DNA from: Bog-473 sp052148295
GTDB lineage: Bacteria; Actinomycetota; Acidimicrobiia; Acidimicrobiales; RAAP-2
DNA: 64,000 nucleotides
Assembly: GCA_052148295.1 (NCBI GenBank)
Contig: JBKQIP010000162.1
Location: 15,501-79,500 of the forward strand
Direction: 5' to 3'
Of the stretch, positions 1 to 11,289 are shown in pieces. How positions within the stretch are numbered: position 1 is the first letter of the stretch; every line of letters starts with the position of its first letter. Under the pieces are notes generated by a model, which did no database searches, was not told the DNA's origin, and was given only the letters and a program-made list of their open reading frames with translations. The translations under genes were made by a program, and so were the position numbers.

Positions 1-116
1 ACCCGGCTGGCCGGGTCGCCCTCCAACATGGCGTCGAGCACGGCGTCGGAGATCTGGTCCGCCATCTTGTCCGGATGGCCCTCGGTCACGGACTCCGAAG
101 TAAACGTCGTCTTCAC
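1..116 (-). CDS. metK: S-adenosylmethionine synthetase, N-terminal fragment cut by the window edge
   Basis: Only the first 38 or so codons are present, because the gene runs off the left edge. The frame reads VKTTFTSESVTEGHPDK and continues into an ADQISDAVLD-type stretch. This is the highly conserved MetK N-terminus, where the His of GHPDK contacts the phosphates of ATP. MetK makes S-adenosylmethionine from ATP and methionine in the cytosol. The GTG start overlaps the coaBC stop in a GTGA quartet, so it is translated with coaBC as the last visible gene of the mihF-gmk-rpoZ-coaBC-metK string. The identification is safe despite the truncation. Confidence 0.93.
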   Translation of the reverse strand, partial: MKTTFTSESVTEGHPDKMADQISDAVLDAMLEGDPASR

Positions 117-1366
117 GTTGCGCTCCCATATTCTCTTTGGTGGGCGGTCACTCTATCGAGCACCGCGTCGGCCACAGCATCCTTGGACGTCAAGGGGACT
201 TCGGTCACGCTGCCGTCCACCGCGAGGATGCTGACCGCGTTGGTGTCATGGTCGAATCCGGCGCCGGGCGCACTGACATCGTTCACGACCAGGAGGTCGA
301 CACCCTTGCGGGTCAGCTTCCTCCGCCCGCGCGCCAGCACGTCGTCGGTCTCGGCCGCGAAGCCGACCACGATCTGCCCGCGAGGACGGCGCGCCACCAG
401 TCCGGTCAGGATGTCGGGAGTCGGCTCGAGCACCAGGTCGGGCAGCCCGTCCTCCTTGGCGAGCTTGCGCTCGGCGACCTCCTTGGGGCGGAAGTCCGCC
501 ACGGCCGCCGCCATGACGACGACGTCGGCCTGCGGGCACGCCTCGAGCATCGCCGCTTCCATCTCGGCGGCCGACTCGACCCCGATGCGCGTGACGGCCG
601 CCGCGACGTCCGCCGCCAGGGCCAGGCCCGAGGTGGTGACCAGGGTCACGGTCGCCCCGCGGCGCGCCGCTGCTTCGGCCAACGCATGACCCTGCTTGCC
701 CGAGGACCGGTTGGTCAGGAATCGGACGGGGTCGATGGGTTCGCGGGTGCCGCCCGCGCTCACCACCACGCGACGTCCCGCCAGGTCGCCCGGGCCGGCC
801 ACCGGCTGCCCCACCAGGGCCAAGGCGCGCGCCGCAATGACGGCCGGATCGGCCAGGCGGCCCTCCCCCGAGTCACCCCCGGCCAGGCGCCCGGTCTCGG
901 GCGGGACGAACTGCACCCCGCGCCGCTCCAGCACGGCCAGGTTCTCCCGGACCGACGGGTGCTCCCACATCTCGGTGTGCATGGCCGGGCACAGCAGCAC
1001 CGGTGCCCGGGTGGCCAGCAGGGTGGCGGTCAGCAAGTCGTCGGACAGGCCGGCCCGGTAGCGGGCCAGGAGGTGCGCCGTGGCCGGAGCCACCAGGACC
1101 AGATCGGCTCGTTGCCCCAGACGGGTGTGGGGGATCGGCGAGTCCTCGTCCCACAGCGAGCTCTGCACGGGCTCGGACGCCAGGGCGGAAAACGTCAGCG
1201 CGCCGACGAAGCGGGTGGCGTCGGCGGTGAGGACGGGCACCACGTGGGCTCCGGCATCGACCAGGCGACGGCACACCTCGACGGCCTTGTAGGCGGCGAT
1301 GCCACCGCAGACGCCGAGCACGATGCGGGGAGCCGCACCCTCTGCCACCTGCCGTTCGTCGGTCAT
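113..1366 (-). CDS. coaBC: Bifunctional phosphopantothenoylcysteine decarboxylase / phosphopantothenate-cysteine ligase
   Basis: This 417-aa protein catalyses two steps of coenzyme A synthesis: ligation of cysteine to phosphopantothenate (CoaB, C-terminal) and FMN-dependent decarboxylation to phosphopantetheine (CoaC, N-terminal). The CoaC half (about residues 14-185) shows the flavoprotein start GVCGGIAAYKA, a His in PIPHTRLGQ (near 80) and PAMHTEMW (near 127) in place of the classical PAMN. CoaB begins near 195 with VVVSAGGTREPIDPVRF and has the RSSGKQG loop. The substrate-clamp motif, usually LACGxxGxGR, reads LAGGDSGEGR (near 161-170), so the expected Cys appears to be Gly. It starts 28 nt after rpoZ, and a short GC hairpin sits directly before the ATG. 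The stop overlaps the metK start. Confidence 0.95.
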   Translation of the reverse strand: MTDERQVAEGAAPRIVLGVCGGIAAYKAVEVCRRLVDAGAHVVPVLTADATRFVGALTFSALASEPVQSSLWDEDSPIPHTRLGQRADLVLVAPATAHLLARYRAGLSDDLLTATLLATRAPVLLCPAMHTEMWEHPSVRENLAVLERRGVQFVPPETGRLAGGDSGEGRLADPAVIAARALALVGQPVAGPGDLAGRRVVVSAGGTREPIDPVRFLTNRSSGKQGHALAEAAARRGATVTLVTTSGLALAADVAAAVTRIGVESAAEMEAAMLEACPQADVVVMAAAVADFRPKEVAERKLAKEDGLPDLVLEPTPDILTGLVARRPRGQIVVGFAAETDDVLARGRRKLTRKGVDLLVVNDVSAPGAGFDHDTNAVSILAVDGSVTEVPLTSKDAVADAVLDRVTAHQREYGSAT

Positions 1367-1394
1367 CGGCGGAACCCGCCGCGCCCCGCCGCGC

Positions 1395-1775
1395 CTAGCT
1401 CGCGGTCGGGTCCTCGTCCCCGACGTCGAGGACTTCGCTCAGCATCGCCTCGTCGCCGCCCTCGGTCTCCTGGGCCGCCTCGGCGGCGGCATCGGCCAGG
1501 GCGGCGGCCAGGGCTGCCTCCTCTTCGGGGTCGGGGCGGCTGTACGTCGCCTTGCCGGCCGCGATCTCCTCGAAGGCGATGGACACCGGCTTGCCCGAGA
1601 CGGATGCCACCTGGGGCGGGACGACCTTGCCGAGCCCTTCGCCCAGGCTGTTGTAGTACGAGTTCACCTGCCGGGCGCGGGCCGAACCCAGCGCCACCAG
1701 GGTGAACTTGGAGTCGACCTTGTCCAGCAGGTCCTCGATGGGTGGGTCCATGAGTGTGTTGCGGCCTTGCGCCAT
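1395..1775 (-). CDS. rpoZ: RNA polymerase omega subunit
   Basis: This 126-aa protein is the omega subunit, which clamps the beta-prime subunit during core enzyme assembly. The core region MDPPIEDLLDKVDSKFTLV followed by SARARQVNSYY is typical of actinobacterial omega. The IAFEEIAAGKATY segment is the conserved second block. A long acidic Ala/Glu-rich tail (about residues 83-126) is specific to this lineage and probably disordered. The start at 1775 is favoured because it overlaps the gmk stop as TGATG, implying coupled translation. An internal Met nine residues on (MDPPIED) is the alternative and fits the usual family length better. The rpoZ-after-gmk order is standard. Confidence 0.95.
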   Translation of the reverse strand: MAQGRNTLMDPPIEDLLDKVDSKFTLVALGSARARQVNSYYNSLGEGLGKVVPPQVASVSGKPVSIAFEEIAAGKATYSRPDPEEEAALAAALADAAAEAAQETEGGDEAMLSEVLDVGDEDPTAS

Positions 1776-2335
1776 CAGGTGTCCTCCGGGTTCGCGGCGC
1801 TCACGGCGGCCGATCGGGTCCGGTCAACTATAGCGGCCAGCTCACGGTAGGCCTGACGCAGGTCGTCGTTGACCACGGTGTAGCTGGCCAGCTGGCGGCC
1901 GCGCTCGACCTCGCGCACTCCCGTGTCCACCCGGCGGCGGATCTGCGCCTCGTCGTCCCCCCGGGCCGCCAGGCGGGCCGCCTGCACCTCAGCGGAGGGG
2001 GGGAGCAGCAGAATGACCGTGGCGTCGGGCCGTTGGGCCAGGACCTGCTCGGCCCCCTGCACCTCGATCTCGAGCAACACGTCGGCTCCCGGCGGAGGAT
2101 CGGGGACCGGCGTCCCCATCAGGTTCCCGAGGAACTCGGCCCACTCGAAGAACGCACCGGCCTCGATGGCCCGCTCGAAGGTGGCCCGGTCGACGAAGAC
2201 GTAGGCGTTCCGCTCGCGCTCGCCGGGCCGCGGCGGGCGCGTGGTCCAGCTGCGGCTCAGCCAGAGGGTGGGATCCTTGGCCACGAGCTCAGCCGCGAGT
2301 GTGCCCTTGCCGGCCCCCCCGGGGCCGATCAGCAC
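1775..2335 (-). CDS. gmk: Guanylate kinase
   Basis: This is a 186-aa P-loop kinase converting GMP to GDP with ATP. The P-loop GPGGAGKGTL is at the extreme N-terminus. SRSWTTRPPRPGE is the GMP-binding segment, FEWAEFLGNLMGTP follows, and DVLLEIEVQGAEQV is the Walker B region. The annotated start is a GTG at 2335, which leaves only four residues before the P-loop. The frame stays open upstream, reading RADPLIFVLIGPGG, where the IFVL strand is what the family normally has. Initiation may therefore be at a non-standard CTG just upstream, overlapping the mihF stop at 2349. It lies between mihF and rpoZ, its usual actinobacterial place. Confidence 0.93.
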   Translation of the reverse strand: MLIGPGGAGKGTLAAELVAKDPTLWLSRSWTTRPPRPGERERNAYVFVDRATFERAIEAGAFFEWAEFLGNLMGTPVPDPPPGADVLLEIEVQGAEQVLAQRPDATVILLLPPSAEVQAARLAARGDDEAQIRRRVDTGVREVERGRQLASYTVVNDDLRQAYRELAAIVDRTRSAAVSAANPEDT

Positions 2336-2348
2336 GAAGATCAGTGGA

Positions 2349-2666
2349 TCAGCGCGCAGTCTCTTTGAGCAACGACTCGCGCTGCTTGGCTCCCAGGCCC
2401 TGCAATCGACGACTCTCGCTGATGCCCACGGTCTCCATGAGCCGACGGGCCTTCACCTTGCCCAAGCCGGGAAGGGACTCCAGCACGGAGACCACCTTCA
2501 TCTTGCCGACCGTCTCGTCGGAGTCCGCGTCCGTGAGGAGTTGGGCCAGTGAGAGCTGGTTCATCTTCAACCTGTTCTTCACCTCGGCCCGCTCACGGCG
2601 GACCCTGGCGGCCTTTTCGAGTGCAGCAGCGCGCTGCTCGGGAGTGAGTGCGGGAGGTTGCGGCAT
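2349..2666 (-). CDS. mihF: Integration host factor, actinobacterial type (MihF)
   Basis: This 105-aa nucleoid-associated DNA-binding protein of the mycobacterial IHF / Streptomyces sIHF family shapes DNA and assists recombination and replication. The N-terminal half is charged and helical (residues 1-45, LTPEQRAAALEKAARVRRER). The second half contains VVSVLESLPGLGKVKARRLM, a helix-two-turns-helix DNA-binding motif, then VGISESRRLQGLG. Length and motifs match the family closely. The ATG at 2666 has a TATGGT -10 element six nt upstream and no Shine-Dalgarno, so the mRNA is probably leaderless. It precedes gmk, the conserved neighbour across Actinomycetota. Confidence 0.95.
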   Translation of the reverse strand: MPQPPALTPEQRAAALEKAARVRRERAEVKNRLKMNQLSLAQLLTDADSDETVGKMKVVSVLESLPGLGKVKARRLMETVGISESRRLQGLGAKQRESLLKETAR

Positions 2667-2672
2667 GGCGAG

Positions 2673-2678
2673 ACCATA
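2673..2678 (-). promoter_or_regulatory. -10 element for leaderless mihF transcript
   Basis: TATGGT on the minus strand is followed by six nt (CTCGCC) and then the mihF ATG. That spacing places the transcription start at the A of the ATG. No convincing -35 is seen 17 nt upstream. Together with the hairpin after pyrF, this splits mihF onward from the pyr operon. Confidence 0.55.
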
Positions 2679-2692
2679 GCGCCTCTGTTGGT

Positions 2693-2713
2693 GGGGTTCA
2701 TCTCCGAAACCCC
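2693..2713 (-). terminator. Hairpin ending the pyr operon after pyrF
   Basis: The minus-strand sequence shortly after the pyrF TGA forms a perfect 6-bp stem (GGGGTT / AACCCC) with a 9-nt loop. There is no U-tract, as is common in high-GC actinobacteria. Its position between the pyrF stop and the mihF -10 element supports termination or mRNA 3'-end formation. Confidence 0.5.
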
Positions 2714-2716
2714 ATC

Positions 2717-3574
2717 TCAGCCCATGAGGGCGGACAGCTCGGCGGCCAATGCGGCGGCCGCCGAGCGCAATTGTGAGGGTTCGGGTCCGGCGGCCAAGAG
2801 GGAGCGCGAGGTGCTGGCCAAGACGCTCCCGGGAGGGCAGTCGCCGAATCGGGCGGCCACGTCGGCCGGTCGCGCCCCTTGGGCACCGAGGCCGGGTGCC
2901 AAAATTACCCCTCCGAGCTGGGATAATGGGAAGGCGGAGGGAGGGAGCGTCGCACCGATCACCGCCCCGACGGTGCCGCTGGGGATATCGTCGGACGCGT
3001 TCCAGGCCGCGATCCCGGCCAGGATGGACTCCTCGACCGAGGCCCCCGAGGCCGTCACCGCCTCTTGCAGCGCACGGCCTTCGGGGTTCGAGCTCCGGGC
3101 CACCACAATCACTCCACGGCCGTTCCGCCCGGCCTGCGCCACCAGCGGAGCCAGGGCGGCCAGCCCGAGATACGGGTGCACGGTCACCGCGTCGGCCGCC
3201 AACGGGCCCAGTGCACCGACCCAGGCGTCGGCATAGGCCGCAGCCGTGGTGTCGATGTCGCCGCGTTTGGCGTCGGCGATGACGATCAGGTCGGCGGCCG
3301 CCGCATCGGAGATCAGGTGCTCGAGCACCGCCAGCCCGGCCGAGCCGTGCCGCTCGAAGAAGGCGACCTGCGGCTTGATCACCGGTACGACGCCGGTCCA
3401 CGCCTCCACGCAGATCCGGCCGAAGGCGCGCAACCCCTTCACGTCGTCGCTCAGGCCCCAGTCGTGCAGGAGTGCGGCCGACGGGTCGACGCCGGCACAC
3501 AGGGGACCCCGACGCGCCACGGCCCGGGCCACGCGGGCACCGAAGCTCGGTGGGGACCCCGGTTCCCGCGTCAT
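2717..3574 (-). CDS. pyrF: Orotidine 5'-phosphate decarboxylase (type 2)
   Basis: This 285-aa enzyme catalyses the last step of UMP synthesis, decarboxylating OMP. GPLCAGVDPS near residue 24 opens the barrel. IKPQVAFFERHG and the catalytic ADAKRGDIDTTAAAY (Asp-Lys-Asp array) identify the bacterial type 2 (PyrF 2) family, whose length of about 270-290 aa matches. GVILAPGLGAQG near 235 is the phosphate-binding end. The ATG overlaps the pyrD stop as ATGA, so it is translationally coupled and is the last gene of the pyr operon. The open frame continues far upstream inside pyrD, but the ATGA overlap and family alignment fix the start. Confidence 0.96.
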   Translation of the reverse strand: MTREPGSPPSFGARVARAVARRGPLCAGVDPSAALLHDWGLSDDVKGLRAFGRICVEAWTGVVPVIKPQVAFFERHGSAGLAVLEHLISDAAAADLIVIADAKRGDIDTTAAAYADAWVGALGPLAADAVTVHPYLGLAALAPLVAQAGRNGRGVIVVARSSNPEGRALQEAVTASGASVEESILAGIAAWNASDDIPSGTVGAVIGATLPPSAFPLSQLGGVILAPGLGAQGARPADVAARFGDCPPGSVLASTSRSLLAAGPEPSQLRSAAAALAAELSALMG

Positions 3575-4535
3575 GCCGGCCCGATCGCGGCGCCGGAGCC
3601 CGCCGCGGCACCGGAGCCCGCCGCGGCGCGGAGCCGCGCCGGCGACGTCCCGTTCCGGGCGCACCACCGGGCGAGTTGGCGCAACACCTTCCACGGGGCG
3701 CCGGGGTCGCGAAAGGTGGCGGTGCCCACCTGCACGGCGTCGGCGCCGGCCATCAGGAACTCGACGGCGTCCCGCCCCGAGGCCACGCCCCCCACGCCGA
3801 CGATGGCGGCCTCGGGGAAGGCGGCGCGGCACTCCCACACGGCCCGGACCGCCACCGGGTGCACCACCGCCCCCGAGAGTCCCCCGCCCCCGGCCCCGAG
3901 CACCGGGCGGCCGCTGCCCAGGTCGAGGGCCAGGCCGAGCAGGGTGTTGACCAGGGTCAGGCCGTCGGCCCCGCCCCGCAGGGCGGCACCGGCGATCTCG
4001 ACGATGTCGGGCACGTTCGGGCTCAATTTGGCCCAGCGCGGCAGGCCGCAGGCGGCGGCGGCGAGCGCCTCCTCGGTGGCGGGGGCCGAATGGGCGAACA
4101 TGCGGGAACGGTCTTCGACGTTGGGACAGCTCACGTTGACCTCGAGCGCCACCAGGGCCGGGCTGGCGGGGACGGCCTCGGCCAGCAGGGCGGCGGCGGC
4201 GGCGTACTCGGCGATGGTGCGGCCCCAGATGCTCACCACCACGCGGGCCCCCGAGGCCGAGAGCGCCGGCAGGTCGTTCTCGAGCCAGGCGGCCAGGCCG
4301 GGGCCCTGCAGCCCCACGCTGTTGAGCATGCCCGTGCCGACTTCGTGCACCCTCGGCGCCGGGTTGCCCGGCCACGGTGGGACGCACAACGATTTCACCA
4401 CGACGGCGCCCAGAGCGGCCAGGTCGCCGTAGTCGGACAGCTCGGTCCCGTGACCCGAGGTCCCCGATGCCGTCATGATCGGATTGGGCAGGCGCACCGG
4501 GCCCACCGCGGTGGACAGATCGGCCGGGGCGGGCC

Positions 4536-4539
<4 letters not shown>
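3571..4539 (-). CDS. pyrD: Dihydroorotate dehydrogenase, class 1 (catalytic subunit)
   Basis: This 322-aa FMN barrel oxidises dihydroorotate to orotate. The segment VNVSCPNVEDRSR carries the catalytic Cys of class 1 enzymes (class 2 has Ser). GGGGLSGAVVHPVA, GVGGVASGRDAVEFLMAGA and VQVGTATF are the FMN-binding end typical of the class 1B catalytic subunit. Class 1B normally works with a PyrK flavin/iron-sulfur subunit encoded next to it, and no pyrK is present between carB and pyrF. The GTG start overlaps the carB stop in GTGA. The C-terminus ends in an Ala-Gly-Ser repeat encoded by an 18-bp DNA repeat (3587-3635), an unusual tail. Confidence 0.95.
3587..3635. repeat. 18-bp tandem repeat in the pyrD 3' end
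   Basis: Two near-identical 18-bp units (3587-3604 and 3605-3622) and a partial third encode AAAGSG-AAAGSG just before the pyrD stop, which overlaps the pyrF start. The repeat is in frame, so copy changes lengthen or shorten the PyrD tail without frameshift. Confidence 0.85.
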
Positions 4540-7841
<3,302 letters not shown>

Positions 7842-7866
7842 GGTGCGGTTCCTCCGTCCGGCTCGC

Positions 7867-8976
7867 TCAGCGCGCTCTGTGGCGCGTGGTCGGGACGCGA
7901 CCGAGCAGGTCGCGGAACTCGGCGAAGAGGTAACGGGCGTCGTGCGGGCCGGGCGCCGCCTCCGGGTGGTACTGCACCGAGAACGCCGCCGCCTTGGGGC
8001 AGCGGAAGCCTTCGATCACGCCGTCGTTCAGGTTGACGTGGGTCACCTCGGCACCGGGCACGGAACCGGCCGCCACGGCATAGTTGTGATTCTGGCTGGT
8101 GATCTCCACCACGCCCGTCTCGAGGCGCTGCACCGGGTGATTCGCCCCGTGGTGGCCGAACGGCAGCTTGTAGGTCAGCCCACCGAGCGCGGCGGCCAGC
8201 AGCTGGTGGCCCAGGCAGATGCCGAAGATCGGCACCCGGCCGATCAGGTCGGCCACGGCGGCGATGGGTCCGCCCAGCGCGGCCGGATCGCCGGGTCCGT
8301 TGGAGAGGAAGACCCCGTCGGGCTCGAGGGAGAGGACCTCGGAGGCAGCGGTGCCCGCCGGCACCACGGTCACCGTGCCCAGGGCGGCCAGCTGGCGCAC
8401 CATCGTCGCCTTGACCCCGAAGTCGTAGGCGACGATCCGCACCGGCCCGGTGCCGTGGGTGGACGGCCCCGCCGTGGTGACGCCCGAGACCAGATCGGTC
8501 CCGTCGGTCCCGGGCGCCGCCGCCGCTGCGGCGCGGAGCTCGCTCTCGGGGGCCGTCCCGAAGGCGCAGGGCACGGCGCCGGCCGCGCGGAGATGGCGCG
8601 TCAGCCGCCGGGTGTCGACCCCGGTGATGGCGGAGACGCCGTGGCGGGCCAGGAACCCCTCGAGGCCCTCGGTGGACCGCCAGTTCGACGGGACGGTGGC
8701 CAGATCGCGCACCACCACCCCCCGGCAGTGGGGCCGGGGCGCTTCGTCGTCCTCAGCGTTGGTGCCGTAGTTCCCGATGTGGGTGCTGGTGAAGGCCACC
8801 ACCTGCCCGGCGTACGACGGGTCGGTGATGACCTCCTGATAGCCGGTCATGGCCGTGTTGAACACCAGCTCGCCCGAGGCGATCCGGTGCCCCGCGCCGG
8901 CCGCCTCCCCGGCGAAGACGGCCCCGTCGGCGGTCACCAGGAGCGCGGGCTGGCGGTCGGCCGCCGGCATGCTCAT
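7867..8976 (-). CDS. carA: Carbamoyl-phosphate synthase small (glutaminase) subunit
   Basis: This 369-aa subunit hydrolyses glutamine and channels ammonia to CarB. The N-terminal CarA domain (LLVTADGAVFAGEAAG, then FNTAMTGYQEVITDPSYAGQ) is followed by a class I glutamine amidotransferase domain. That domain contains LSNGPGDP, the nucleophile motif GICLGHQLLAAALGG (Cys near 250) and the catalytic His-Glu in QYHPEAAPGPHD near 345. All three triad residues are present. The ATG overlaps the pyrC stop as ATGA. It is part of the pyr operon, so this copy is presumably controlled with pyrimidine supply. Confidence 0.97.
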   Translation of the reverse strand: MSMPAADRQPALLVTADGAVFAGEAAGAGHRIASGELVFNTAMTGYQEVITDPSYAGQVVAFTSTHIGNYGTNAEDDEAPRPHCRGVVVRDLATVPSNWRSTEGLEGFLARHGVSAITGVDTRRLTRHLRAAGAVPCAFGTAPESELRAAAAAAPGTDGTDLVSGVTTAGPSTHGTGPVRIVAYDFGVKATMVRQLAALGTVTVVPAGTAASEVLSLEPDGVFLSNGPGDPAALGGPIAAVADLIGRVPIFGICLGHQLLAAALGGLTYKLPFGHHGANHPVQRLETGVVEITSQNHNYAVAAGSVPGAEVTHVNLNDGVIEGFRCPKAAAFSVQYHPEAAPGPHDARYLFAEFRDLLGRVPTTRHRAR

Positions 8977-10283
8977 CGCTGGGCCACGGCGTCGATCACC
9001 ACCGGCTCACCGCGCAGGATGGTGTGCCGCACCGCGCCGGTGAAGGTCCGTCCGGCGTAGGGCGTGTTGCGACTGCGGCTGGCCAGCCGGCCCGGGTCCA
9101 CCACGGTGGTGGCCGACGGATCGAAGACACAGAGATTGGCCGTGGCACCCACCTCGAGCGGCCCTCCCTGCGCGCTGTGGCCCGCGCTGCGGGCGTCGGT
9201 GGCGCCGAGCCCGGCGATGGCCGCCGGGCGGGAGCTCATGAGGGCGAAGATCCGCTCCGGTCCGAGCCGCGGCGACAGGACCTCCCAACAGACGGGCAGC
9301 GCCGTCTGCAGCCCGAGCATGCCGGGTGGCGCCTGATAGAACGGGGCGTCCTTGGCCTCCGGCGCGTGGGGCGCGTGGTCGGTGGCGATGGCGTCGATGG
9401 TGCCGTCGCAGAGCCCGGCGATGACCCCCGCCACGTCGTCGTCGGTGCGCAGGGGGGGGTTGACCTTGAAGACCGGGTCGTAGCCGGCCACGTCGGCATG
9501 GGTGAGGAGGATGTGGTGGGGCGCCGCCTCGGCCGTGACGGGCAATCCCTCCGCCTTGGCCGCCCGCACCAGCTGCACCGAACCCGAGGTCGAGAGATGG
9601 AGGAAGTGCATCCGAGCGCCGGTCAGGCGCACCAGCTGGATGTCCCGGGCCACCATCGACTCCTCGGCCGCGGCGGGTATGCCCGGCAGACCTAGCCGAC
9701 TCGACCAGCACCCCTCGTGCATGGCGCCCCCACCCGACAGGCGCTCGTCCTCACAGTGCTGGGCCAGCGTGACCCCGACCCCCTTGGCGTAGTCGAGGGC
9801 CCGCCGCATCAGGGCCCCGTCCTGGACGCCGGCCCCGTCATCGGTGAAGAGCCGGACGCCGAGGGCGGCCAACTCGCCGATCGGGGCGAGTGCCGTCCCG
9901 CGGCGGCCCACGGTGATGGCGCCGGACACGGCCACCTCGGCCGGCGCGCCGCGGCCGAGCGCCAGCACGTCGCGGGCGACGCCGGCCGTGTCGATCGGCG
10001 GCTCCGTGTTCGGCATGGCCACCACGGCGGTGTAGCCACCCAGGGCGGCGGACCGGGCCCCGCTCTCCACCGTCTCGGCCTCCTCACGCCCGGGTTGGCG
10101 GAGGTGCGCGTGCAGATCGACCAGGCCGGGACCGACCAGGCACCCCCCGGCATCGAGCACGAGCGCTCCCCGCGCCGGGTCGACGGCGTCGGCCAGCTCG
10201 ACGACGACACCTCCCCGCACCCCCACGTCGAGCCGGCGGAGCCCCTCCGCCGTCACCACGGAGCCACCCCGGATCACCATCAT
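8973..10283 (-). CDS. pyrC: Dihydroorotase (class I)
   Basis: This 436-aa zinc amidohydrolase cyclises carbamoyl-aspartate to dihydroorotate. VDLHAHLRQPGREEAETVESG is the metal-binding HxH motif with substrate Arg. AQHCEDE and LHLSTSGSVQLVRAAK supply further ligands. TDHAPHAPEAK near 310 has the catalytic Asp. The Lys normally carboxylated in class I enzymes is not obvious, so the exact metal set is unclear. Start codons ATGATG lie at 10283 and 10280. An upstream GTG at 10313 overlapping the pyrB stop is an alternative. The MVIRGGSVV opening matches the family, so the first ATG is used. Confidence 0.95.
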   Translation of the reverse strand: MMVIRGGSVVTAEGLRRLDVGVRGGVVVELADAVDPARGALVLDAGGCLVGPGLVDLHAHLRQPGREEAETVESGARSAALGGYTAVVAMPNTEPPIDTAGVARDVLALGRGAPAEVAVSGAITVGRRGTALAPIGELAALGVRLFTDDGAGVQDGALMRRALDYAKGVGVTLAQHCEDERLSGGGAMHEGCWSSRLGLPGIPAAAEESMVARDIQLVRLTGARMHFLHLSTSGSVQLVRAAKAEGLPVTAEAAPHHILLTHADVAGYDPVFKVNPPLRTDDDVAGVIAGLCDGTIDAIATDHAPHAPEAKDAPFYQAPPGMLGLQTALPVCWEVLSPRLGPERIFALMSSRPAAIAGLGATDARSAGHSAQGGPLEVGATANLCVFDPSATTVVDPGRLASRSRNTPYAGRTFTGAVRHTILRGEPVVIDAVAQR

Positions 10284-10305
10284 GGGCTCAGCCCCGACCG
10301 CGGGT

Positions 10306-11289
10306 TCAGCCACGCGGCTCGCCTCCCGCCCCGTCCCCGCCCAAGAGGAGGAACAGGATGGCCATGCGCACCGCGACACCGTTGGTGACCTGTTGGGTGA
10401 CGACGGTGCGCGGCAGGTCGGCCACGTCCGAGGCGATCTCGACGCCCCGCACCATGGGGCCGGGATGGGTGACGATGGCCGAGTCCCCCAGTCGCGCCAC
10501 CCGTCGCGCCGTGAGGCCCCACCCGGCCGTGTACTCGCGCAGGCTGGGCACGAACGAACCGCTGCCCCGCTCCGCCTGGAGGCGGAGGAGCGACACCACG
10601 TCGGCATCGGCCAGGGCGGTATCGAGGTCGGGGGCGACCTCCACCGGCCACCCGTCCAGGGACGGGGGGAGCAGGCTCCCCGGTGCGGCCAGCGTGACGT
10701 GCGCCCCCAGGGCGCTGTAGGCCAACACCTCGGAACGCGCCACCCGACTGTGCCGGATGTCGCCGACGATCAGCACGCGCAGTCCCTCGAAGCAGTCGGT
10801 GCCCAGTTCCTCGGGTGCCACCCCCTTGCGCTCGGCCAGCACCTGGCGCACGGTGAAGCAATCCAACAGGGCCTGCGTCGGATGCTCGTGCCAGCCGTCA
10901 CCGGCGTTGATCACCCGGGCGCGGGTGGTCCACCGGGCCACCTGGTGCGGAGCCCCGGACGAGGCGTGCCGGATGATCAGCGCGTCGATGCCCAAGGCCT
11001 CGACGGTCTCGACCGTGTCGCGCAGGGACTCGCCCTTCTTGACCGAGGAGCTGGCCACCGCCAGCGACAGCACGTCGGCCGAGAGCCGCTTCGCCGCCGT
11101 CTCGAAAGAGAGGCGGGTGCGGGTGGACTCCTCGAAGAACAGGATGGCCACCACCTTGCCGCGCAGCGTGGGGACCTTGGGCATGGAGCGTCGCTCGACC
11201 TCGGCGAAGGCCTCGGCGACCCGGAGCACCTCGGCGATGCCGTCGGGACCCAGGTCGGCCACGGAGAGCAGGTGCTGGGGCGTCGTCAC
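10306..11289 (-). CDS. pyrB: Aspartate carbamoyltransferase catalytic subunit
   Basis: This 327-aa enzyme condenses carbamoyl phosphate and aspartate. FFEESTRTRLSFETAAKRL is the carbamoyl-phosphate binding STRTR motif, SSSVKKGESLRDT carries the second-site Ser and Lys, and HEHPTQALLD is the HPTQ motif. LLRLQAER and THPGPMVRGVEI complete the aspartate site. No pyrI regulatory gene is near, as expected where PyrR regulates transcript level. The GTG at 11289 overlaps the pyrR stop as GTGA. The frame extends eight codons further upstream, but coupling and alignment support this start. Confidence 0.97.
   Translation of the reverse strand: MTTPQHLLSVADLGPDGIAEVLRVAEAFAEVERRSMPKVPTLRGKVVAILFFEESTRTRLSFETAAKRLSADVLSLAVASSSVKKGESLRDTVETVEALGIDALIIRHASSGAPHQVARWTTRARVINAGDGWHEHPTQALLDCFTVRQVLAERKGVAPEELGTDCFEGLRVLIVGDIRHSRVARSEVLAYSALGAHVTLAAPGSLLPPSLDGWPVEVAPDLDTALADADVVSLLRLQAERGSGSFVPSLREYTAGWGLTARRVARLGDSAIVTHPGPMVRGVEIASDVADLPRTVVTQQVTNGVAVRMAILFLLLGGDGAGGEPRG

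Noticed and set aside
2349..3611. Continuous open frame joining mihF to sequence inside pyrF, which could be read as a fusion protein.
   Set aside because: The upstream part is out of frame with pyrF and Arg/Gly-rich. MihF alone has the family length and a promoter right at its ATG.
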